The notes beneath the pieces were generated by a model that did no database searches, was not told where the DNA came from, and saw only the letters and a list, made by a program, of their open reading frames with translations. Of a DNA stretch of 64,000 bases, positions 61,201-64,000 are shown piece after piece. The stretch spans positions 101,573,771 to 101,637,770 of the forward strand of contig NW_026262581.1 in the NCBI RefSeq assembly GCF_021869535.1, given 5' to 3'. Origin of the DNA: Mytilus californianus (Eukaryota; Mollusca; Bivalvia; Mytilida; Mytilidae). The translations under genes and the position numbers were made by a program. Each line of letters starts with the position of its first letter. The first letter of the stretch is position 1.

Positions 61201-63955
61201 GAGTTTTGGGGTTTTATTCATTAAAAAAGGGGGGATTTTCCAGTTTTCGGACAATAACTCAAAAACAATTTCACCAATTTGCATGAAACTTTTGTAAATT
61301 GTTCATATCTATTGACGTGAGCTCCCTTTTGTTTTATATAAATTTTGAATTCACCGTTTCCAAGTTTTGGGGTTTTATTCATTAAAAAAGGGGGGATTCT
61401 CCAGTTTTCGGACAATAACTCAAAAACAATTTCACCAATTTGCATGAAACTTTTGTGAATTGTTCATATCTATTGACGTGAGCCTTCTTTCGTTTTTTAT
61501 AAATTTCGAATTTACCGTTTCTGAGTTTTGGGGTTTTATTCATTAAAAAAGGGGGGATTTTCCAGTTTTCAGACAATAACTCAAAAACAATTTCACCAAT
61601 TTGCAAGAAACTTTGGTGAATTGTTTATTTCTATCGACATGAGCTCCCTTTTGATTTTTATAAATTTCAGAATATATATTTATGGGGTTTTATTCATTAC
61701 AAAAAGGGGGATTTTTCAGTTTTCAGACAATAACTCAAAAATGCTTTCAGCATTTTTTATGAGACTTTGGTAAATTGTTTATATCTTTTTTTGTAAGCTC
61801 CCTTTTGATTTTTATAAATTTTCGATTTTACATTTCAGAGTTATAAGATTTTATTTGTTTATAGTCTGACAACACATGTACTAAGTATTGCGCAACAGCA
61901 CAGTGTATTGCACAACAGCAAAAAATCTTTCATATAACCAATTTCAAGTTCTTTGACTACATTTATTCAGAAACCTATAATATATCAAATATTTCAATTA
62001 CAATCCAAATTCAGACCTGTATCAAGCTTGAATAATGTGTCCATTTTTGCCCCAACTGTTCAGGGTTGGACCTCTGCGGGCGTATCCAGCTGCGCTCAGC
62101 GAAGCAGTTTATTTCATTTTTTTGTCTTGCTTGCCACGAAAGTGGCAGATGCAAGACATCAGGATGTTAATCCGGCAGCAACAGTGAAGACTATTTGTAT
62201 AAAAGTTTATATTTCAGAAGGAAGAAGACCTTGATATGTCAAACCTGGTATACAGATTACTTATGTTCTGAAGTTACTGTCAGTTGTATCTCCATTGTCC
62301 TTGATCTAATTTTAATGGTTCAGTGAATGTTTTGAAAAACTGTGTTAAGTTGTTTTTTTTTATTACATGAGTTTCTCACTTATTATGAGAAACGGGATAT
62401 CTTATTTTAGTATATGGGATCCTTGCAATGTCTACATGTCTCGCAGACAGGGTTCACCAGACCTTGACCTCATTTCATGGACCAGTGATCAAGGTTAACT
62501 TTTCATAGTCAAGTCCATATCTCAGATACTATAAGCAATAGGACAACTATATATTTGTTGTATGGAAGGATTGTACATTGCACAGGTTTGTCTAGCAGGA
62601 TTCATCTGAACTTGACCTCATTGTCATTGTTCACAGAGTTCTCAAAAGTGGTTGTCCTAAGGTTTTGACCACCAAAGTTTTGCAAAGGACCGACACAATT
62701 TTGGTATTTTGCAATAGAAATAATAGTGAGGACCAGCAGATTTTCTTTAAGGACCACAAGGGAAAAAAAGATTTTAAGAACTCTGGGTTCATTAATAGTA
62801 AGATGGTGTGGCTAATTCTGTTTCTCAGATACTATAAGCAATAGGCCAACTATATTTGGTGTATGGAGGGACACATTTGTCTAGCAGGGTTCGTCTAATC
62901 TTGACCTCATTTTCATTGTTCATTGGTCAGTTTTGAGTTTTCATGATTAAGTCATGTTCTCAGATACAATAATCAATAGATAAACTATATTTGGTGTATG
63001 AAATTTTTTTAAGGTGAACATGTATGTCTGGCAGGGTACATCTCACCTAGACCTCATTTACATGGATTATTGACAATGTTAAGTTTATGTGATGCTTGTA
63101 GTAAAACCTTTATTTTAAAGACTTTCAAATTCTAAAAGTTTTGATGCAGTTGTCAACTAAAAGACTTCAGACTTACTTAAATATTTTGATGTACTGTAAA
63201 TTCAGAAATTATTGTGTGCATTCATTATTGCAAATATTAAAGAATGGACTAAAATGGGAGATTAATTATTGCGATTTCAGGAAAATCTGCATACAATTAG
63301 ATGGATCCGATATTAGAATGCAAGTTCTTATTATTACGATACTTATTCAGTCATATTATTCACATTAATTAAAACCTCACAATAATGTCTGAATTTACAT
63401 TACATTTAAGATGTGTAAATGGTTTTAAATTTAATTCTGAATGCATGAAGAGCAGTTTTGGGAAATAGAATGATGAATGTTGGGCAGGCGTGCAGAGGGA
63501 TTGGCATGTTTTCAGTATTGAGAAAGTTTTTTTTATGTTTTTTTAATAGTCTCTAAATTTTAAGGTTTCTTTATCAGAATGAATTCTGATTAACTTCACA
63601 CATTCTAAATTCAGTTCTCTTGATAATAATATTTACTTTTCCTAAATTATGACCTTTGGAATTGGAGCAAGGAGTTATGTTTTCAGTAATGTATTTTGAT
63701 AAACACATTTCAGGTTTTTGAGAACATGAAATTGACAAGCACAATCAAGGAAAAGCTGATTTTATTGACATCAGATATAAACCGACAAGCTGTTATAAGA
63801 ACAACTGCATTTTCTGTCCTTATGATATCTGAAGAGCAGGACATAATTTATAAAATGATCAACCTGATTCATTCTGAACAGATGAAATATATGCAGACTT
63901 ATATGGTATCTTATATACAGGGATTGTTGGAGAATGATCAGCCAGATAAAAAACA
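37239..63955 (+). CDS. ApoB/apolipophorin-type large lipid transfer protein, first 13 exons; continues past the right edge
   Basis: Secreted lipoprotein scaffold of the LLTP superfamily (apoB, apolipophorin, vitellogenin, MTP). The exons (43, 18, 152, 92, 163, 180, 146, 319, 177, 99, 117, 126, 242 nt) join in frame to 624 residues plus two bases. MVSWIFSLALSVLLG is the signal peptide. The LPD_N lipid-transfer domain begins with YSYTYTSTVESSF (about 30-42), has the family motif NIKRGILSALQ at 131-141, and the conserved cysteine pairs C163/C186 and C227/C241. Exons 8-13 encode the alpha-helical part. AIGNIGEAVQEV and KVTKSAIQVFENMKL align, from memory, with VIGNMGQTMEQL and MIQKAAIQALRKM of human apoB without gaps, and IRTTAFSVLM follows. 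This favours apoB/apolipophorin over vitellogenin; MTP is less likely. A definite name needs the C-terminal part. Oddities: a symmetric 18-nt exon 2 and a tandem array of the exon 9 end. Confidence 0.92.
37692..37847. mobile_element. GGCGGATCC-type MITE, copy 1, in LLTP intron 1
   Basis: Ends CAGGGGCGGATCCA and TGGATCCGCCACTG are inverted. The interior has G-runs and GGGGTTCCAACCCCCGGAAC. Copy 2 with the same ends is at 57767-57918. Such GGCGGATCC-ended MITEs occur in many invertebrates; the family was recalled, not searched. Confidence 0.7.
38368..39181. repeat. Cluster of CAGAGACATATA palindromes in LLTP intron 1
   Basis: Four palindromes and one half-site share the arm CAGAGACATATA: 38368-38410 (19-bp arms, one mismatch, 5-nt loop), 38647-38685 (15-bp arms), 38916-38951 (perfect 36-bp palindrome, no loop), a half-site at 39022-39033, and 39141-39166 (perfect 26-bp palindrome). 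The last sits between 15-bp inverted flanks CTGGGACTATTATAC (39113-39127) and GTATAATAGTCCCAG (39167-39181). Confidence 0.8.
39200..40205. other. LLTP intron 1 stretch without recognised features
   Basis: Contains a degenerate CACGNTGAA/CACG-rich patch at 39520-39700 (ACGATGAACGAACAAT, ACACGGTGAA, CACGGCTGCACG, ACACGTTGCACG) but no gene or known repeat. Confidence 0.4.
40211..40384 (+). mobile_element. tRNA-headed SINE
   Basis: Pol III A box TGGTCGAGTGG (40221-40231) and B box GAGTTCGAATCC (40288-40299) lie 56 bp apart, as in long-variable-arm (Leu/Ser-type) tRNAs. An unrelated body follows, with an AATTATATATATAT tail. The acceptor ends do not pair, so it is not a working tRNA gene. Confidence 0.75.
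41450..42125. repeat. Tandem-core repeat with CTGT microsatellite start
   Basis: CCTGTCTGTCTGTCTGTCCG at 41458 is followed by degenerate units with ACTTTGTACATTGTA and TATTAGTAGGGCAT (about 41838-41885 and 42022-42072). GAGTTATGCCCCTT is at 42096-42109. Related fragments flank the family D copy at 55470-55570 and 56770-56890. Confidence 0.5.
42505..42522 (+). CDS. LLTP exon 2, 18-nt microexon
   Basis: Acceptor TTGTTTCAG, donor ACAG|GTGAGG. Phase 1 on both sides; encodes AVPETT at the signal-peptide junction. Skipping it would keep the frame. Support is splice sites and phase only. Confidence 0.6.
42855..42922 (-). other. tRNA-like sequence (pseudo-tRNA or SINE head)
   Basis: The minus strand reads TAGCTCAGTTGGTAGAG (A box and D arm) and, further on, AGATTTGATCC (decayed B box). 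The anticodon stem does not pair, so it is a degenerate tRNA-derived sequence, not a gene. Confidence 0.55.
43330..44639. mobile_element. Family F Helitron-like element, near-complete copy
   Basis: Left hairpin AGCTCACC...GGTCAAGTGAGCT (43335-43365) is followed by repeated CGTCCGTCGTC. Two long core units of about 490 bp follow (compare 43430-43920 and 43925-44410). The right end has a hairpin GGCTCTTTAGAGCC (44620-44633), then CTAG (44635-44638) and T, matching the Helitron rule of a hairpin just before CTRR. GAGTTATTGCCCTT is at 43878-43891 and 44372-44385. No Rep/helicase gene. Confidence 0.65.
44785..45015 (+). repeat. Dispersed mussel repeat tail (CCAGCTGAGG...CATTCCCC)
   Basis: GGGCCAGCTGAGGACCACCT, TTGAAGACCCATTGGTGGCC, GGTTGTTGTCTCTTTGACA and CCCCATTTCCATTCTCAATT also occur at 48735-48885. 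A common tail of a repeat family, here in LLTP intron 2. Confidence 0.6.
45692..45843 (+). CDS. LLTP exon 3
   Basis: Residues 21-71 (DGYFTEENSYSYTYTSTVES...). Acceptor TATTTTTAG, donor AAG|GTAATT. Start of the LPD_N domain. Confidence 0.9.
45940..46790. repeat. Family H tandem repeat, copy 1
   Basis: Degenerate units of about 150 bp with AGGTCAACTATATTTGGTGTATGGAATGATTGTAA and TGACCTTGACCTCA themes. The right end is AAGGCAAGACATTTCTGCAT. Copy 2 is at 62120-63115; both begin with TTTGTATAAAGTTTATATTTCAGAAGG-like text. Confidence 0.55.
46968..47418. mobile_element. GGCCCGAG TIR element, uninterrupted copy 2
   Basis: 451 bp, ends GGCCCGAGATCACAGTTAT and ATAACTGTGTCCTTGGACC. Nearly identical to 49433-49884, so a recent duplication or transposition. 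The homologue at 31-1629 is older and interrupted. Confidence 0.75.
47420..48110. other. LLTP intron 3 stretch, no recognised gene
   Basis: Low-complexity A+T-rich text starting with TTGACCAATTTTAATAAAACTTGGCATGACC, possibly the edge of another tandem-core repeat. Confidence 0.35.
48110..48890 (+). repeat. Dispersed mussel repeat, long copy
   Basis: Starts with a TGGTCTGATGACCAG palindrome. Then come CTAACGGGAAGGATTGTGCC, CATGTTTAACCCCGCCGCAT and GCCTGTCCCAAGTCAGGAGC. The last part is GGGCCAGCTGAAGGACGCCT...CATTCCCCATTTCCATTCTC. Parts recur at 12735-13062, 32616-32965 and 44785-45015, so these belong to one or more related long repeats. No intact protein. Confidence 0.55.
49433..49884. mobile_element. 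GGCCCGAG TIR element, uninterrupted copy 3
   Basis: Same ends and length as 46968-47418, with only a handful of differences visible by eye. Both are direct repeats in LLTP intron 3, about 2.5 kb apart. Confidence 0.75.
50100..50300. repeat. Family E fragment (reverse orientation)
   Basis: ATTTTTACAGGACTTATGTCTC and ATTTTTACAGGAATTATGTCCCTTGG are about 160 bp apart, giving one to two units of the family seen at 31985-32560. Confidence 0.45.
50578..50669 (+). CDS. LLTP exon 4
   Basis: Residues 72-101 plus two bases (VKNCNVYKRVDSETEEYTEV...). Acceptor TATGCAG, donor CAG|GTACAA. Confidence 0.88.
50785..51870. mobile_element. GCGAGAC-ended tandem-core element, four units of about 191 bp
   Basis: Left end TCGACTTTTGTCGAAAAAGC hairpin, GCGAGACATAGC, then a run of TCG triplets. 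Units begin at 50874, 51066, 51258 and 51448 with ATTCACTCTGTGGTTAAAG and ACCAAACTTGGACAGAAGCT. The right end near 51853 reads AGGCGAGACACTGGGTTCCG. Ends resemble family D but the core is different. Confidence 0.6.
52490..52652 (+). CDS. LLTP exon 5
   Basis: Residues 102-156 with NIKRGILSALQ. Acceptor GTTTTTCAG, donor CAG|GTAATA. Confidence 0.93.
52780..53420. repeat. Tandem-core repeat, about three to four units of 150-165 bp
   Basis: Units with ACAAAATGGAGGTCAAGT, TTCACTTTTACTGTTCAGGA and AGTTATGGTCCTTGATATAT (52920, 53072, 53238). A GAGTTATGGTCCTT word is at 52920-52933. Lies in LLTP intron 5. Confidence 0.55.
53546..53725 (+). CDS. LLTP exon 6
   Basis: Residues 157-216 (VDIFGPCSIHYNVYDH...), with C163 and C186. 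Acceptor ACTTGACAG, donor GAG|GTAAGA. Phase 0 on both sides. Confidence 0.93.
54275..54420 (+). CDS. LLTP exon 7
   Basis: Residues 217-264 plus two bases (PIYPFRSTVRCEYK...), with C227 and C241. Acceptor AATTTTCAG, donor GCG|GTAAAT. Confidence 0.92.
54963..55281 (+). CDS. LLTP exon 8
   Basis: Residues 265-371 (RQKFQFRSATPLTSVDEIEL...). The acceptor is the second AG (TTGATAG|CCAG at 54962/54963): using the upstream ATTTATAG would bring a stop codon (CTT TGA) into frame. Donor AAG|GTAAGC. Confidence 0.9.
55584..56745. mobile_element. Family D tandem-core element, copy 2 (6 units), in LLTP intron 8
   Basis: Same ends and cores as 25698-26682 but with one more unit of about 167 bp, so the array length varies between copies. 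Flanking text at 55480-55570 and 56770-56890 (AACTCCTCCTACATGGTT, AACTCCTCCAAGATGGTT) suggests it sits inside another, older repeat. Confidence 0.75.
57122..57298 (+). CDS. LLTP exon 9
   Basis: Residues 372-430 (MLEEEYFVDGLLSCATQACI...GHLVL). Acceptor TTTTCTTCAG, donor CTG|GTAAGT. Its last 66 bp and donor begin the downstream tandem array. Confidence 0.9.
57233..57690 (+). repeat. Tandem array of the exon 9 end plus splice donor (73-bp units)
   Basis: Units start at 57233 (within the exon), 57306, 57379, 57451, 57524, 57596 and a short one at 57660. Each reads AGATATTTCCTGTATGATCT then AGCTATAAACCATGAACCAA and ends in a donor-like GTAAGTT, GTTAGTT, GTAAGTA or GTAATTT. Only the first unit is coding by homology. 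Confidence 0.85.
57767..57918. mobile_element. GGCGGATCC-type MITE, copy 2, in LLTP intron 9
   Basis: Left GGCGGATCCAGGGGGGCCTG and right TGGATCCGCCACTG, with C/G runs inside. Same family as 37692-37847. Confidence 0.65.
58284..58382 (+). CDS. LLTP exon 10
   Basis: Residues 431-463 (DICKKTNSTSCWLPLSVMVN...). Acceptor TTGTTTCAG, donor CAG|GTAACA. Has C433 and C441. Confidence 0.88.
59548..59689. repeat. Large double hairpin (nested inverted repeats) in LLTP intron 10
   Basis: Outer arms of about 43 bp with several mismatches (ATGAATATCCAAAATTGTCA against TTGACAATCTTGGATATTCA). An inner perfect stem pairs GTTATTTCACT (59601-59611) with AGTGAAATAAC (59627-59637). A MITE-like foldback is likely. 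The adjacent open frame 59221-59565 resembles no known family. Confidence 0.65.
60090..60206 (+). CDS. LLTP exon 11
   Basis: Residues 464-502 (KEGVVFQAISTLHEALD...). Acceptor CAATTTCAG, donor AAG|GTAAAA. Confidence 0.9.
60690..60815 (+). CDS. LLTP exon 12
   Basis: Residues 503-544 (AIGNIGEAVQEVYDTDGK...). Acceptor ATCTTTAG, donor CAG|GTACAA. Confidence 0.92.
61005..62115. mobile_element. Family I tandem-core element in LLTP intron 12
   Basis: Left end TATACGCCCGTTTACGGGAC with a CCCGTTTACGGG palindrome. Then a CCGTCCGTCCGTCTGTCTGT tract and five units of about 155-165 bp (AATAACTCAAAAACAATTTC, GCATGAAACTTTTGTGAATT, GGGGTTTTATTCATTAAAAA). The right end near 62076 is CTGCGGGCGTATCCAGCTGC, followed by a GCGCTCAGCGAAGC hairpin. 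Non-coding; frames on both strands derive from the repeat. Confidence 0.65.
62120..63115. repeat. Family H tandem repeat, copy 2, with a MITE inserted at 62635-62784
   Basis: Left part TCTTGCTTGCCACGAAAGTG pairs with GGCAGATGCAAGA nearby. Degenerate units with CAATAGG.CAACTATATTTG and CTTGACCTCATTTTCATTGT follow. The second copy of the CALR intron 5 MITE (19705-19853) interrupts it. Confidence 0.55.
62635..62784. mobile_element. About 150-bp MITE, copy 2
   Basis: AGAGTTCTCAAAAGTGG to AAGAACTCT ends. Reverse complement of the 19705-19853 element, with about 80 percent agreement by eye. Confidence 0.65.
63714..63955 (+). CDS. LLTP exon 13 (last in window)
   Basis: Residues 545-624 plus two bases (VFENMKLTSTIKEKLILLTS...NDQPDKK). 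Acceptor ACATTTCAG, donor CA|GTAAGC at 63955/63956. The next exon lies beyond the window. Confidence 0.9.
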
Positions 63956-64000
63956 GTAAGCATATCAGAAATGACAGGCTATAAATGGTATTATTCTTTC

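Noticed and set aside
61221-61606. Repeated 74-codon frames on the minus strand with the same protein sequence
   Set aside because: They are successive family I tandem units read in one frame; the protein repeat mirrors the DNA repeat.
37239-63955. Vitellogenin or MTP as the identity of the LLTP
   Set aside because: Vitellogenin is not fully excluded, but the gapless match of exons 11-13 to the apoB helical region (IGNIGEAV, KSAIQ) favours the apoB/apolipophorin branch. MTP lacks the same spacing as far as I can recall.

Overview
The window is nuclear DNA of an animal with intron-rich genes, about two-thirds A+T and packed with repeats. The repeats (tandem-core elements with 160-195 bp units, a tRNA-headed SINE, a CR1/L2-like LINE remnant, and dispersed sequences of the kind abundant in marine mussels) point to a bivalve mollusc, most likely a Mytilus-type mussel. 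This taxonomic call is an inference from repeat style and protein sequence, not from a search. Three real protein-coding genes were found, all pieced together by eye from GT-AG introns with consistent phases. (1) The N-terminal half of TMEM59 lies on the minus strand: exon 1 at 8473-8622, exon 2 at 3716-3821, exon 3 at 2357-2454. The rest lies off the left edge. (2) A complete calreticulin gene lies on the plus strand: ten coding exons, 16354-23007, 412 residues, ending in the ER-retention signal HDEL. (3) The first thirteen exons of an apolipoprotein B/apolipophorin-type large lipid transfer protein (LLTP) lie on the plus strand at 37239-63955. They encode a signal peptide and about 624 residues of the N-terminal lipid-transfer module. 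The gene runs off the right edge. Layout: 1-2130 is a three-level nest of mobile elements; 2357-8622 is TMEM59; 8623-16180 is a head-to-head intergenic region with a decayed reverse transcriptase, a perfect 37-bp inverted repeat and a 172-bp MITE; 16180-23535 is calreticulin with its promoter; 23535-37238 is a repeat-rich intergenic region containing a 1000-bp inverted-repeat element and a LINE; 37239-64000 is the LLTP gene, whose introns hold most of the remaining repeats. TMEM59 and calreticulin are both secretory-pathway genes transcribed away from each other, about 7.7 kb apart. The calreticulin promoter has a perfect ER stress response element. The TMEM59 5' end has a CACGTG core of the kind bound by MiT/TFE factors. 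The LLTP is a secreted lipid carrier made in the same pathway, but no shared regulation can be shown from sequence. The most unusual structures are: the 1000-bp element carrying eleven TCTCAGTGTGT sites at a 21-21-29 bp rhythm; a tandem array that copies the end of an LLTP exon with its splice donor; a short word (GAGTTATNNCCCTT) recurring in otherwise unlike repeat families; and a cluster of CAGAGACATATA palindromes in LLTP intron 1. No bacterial-type systems, CRISPR arrays or intact transposase genes were seen.
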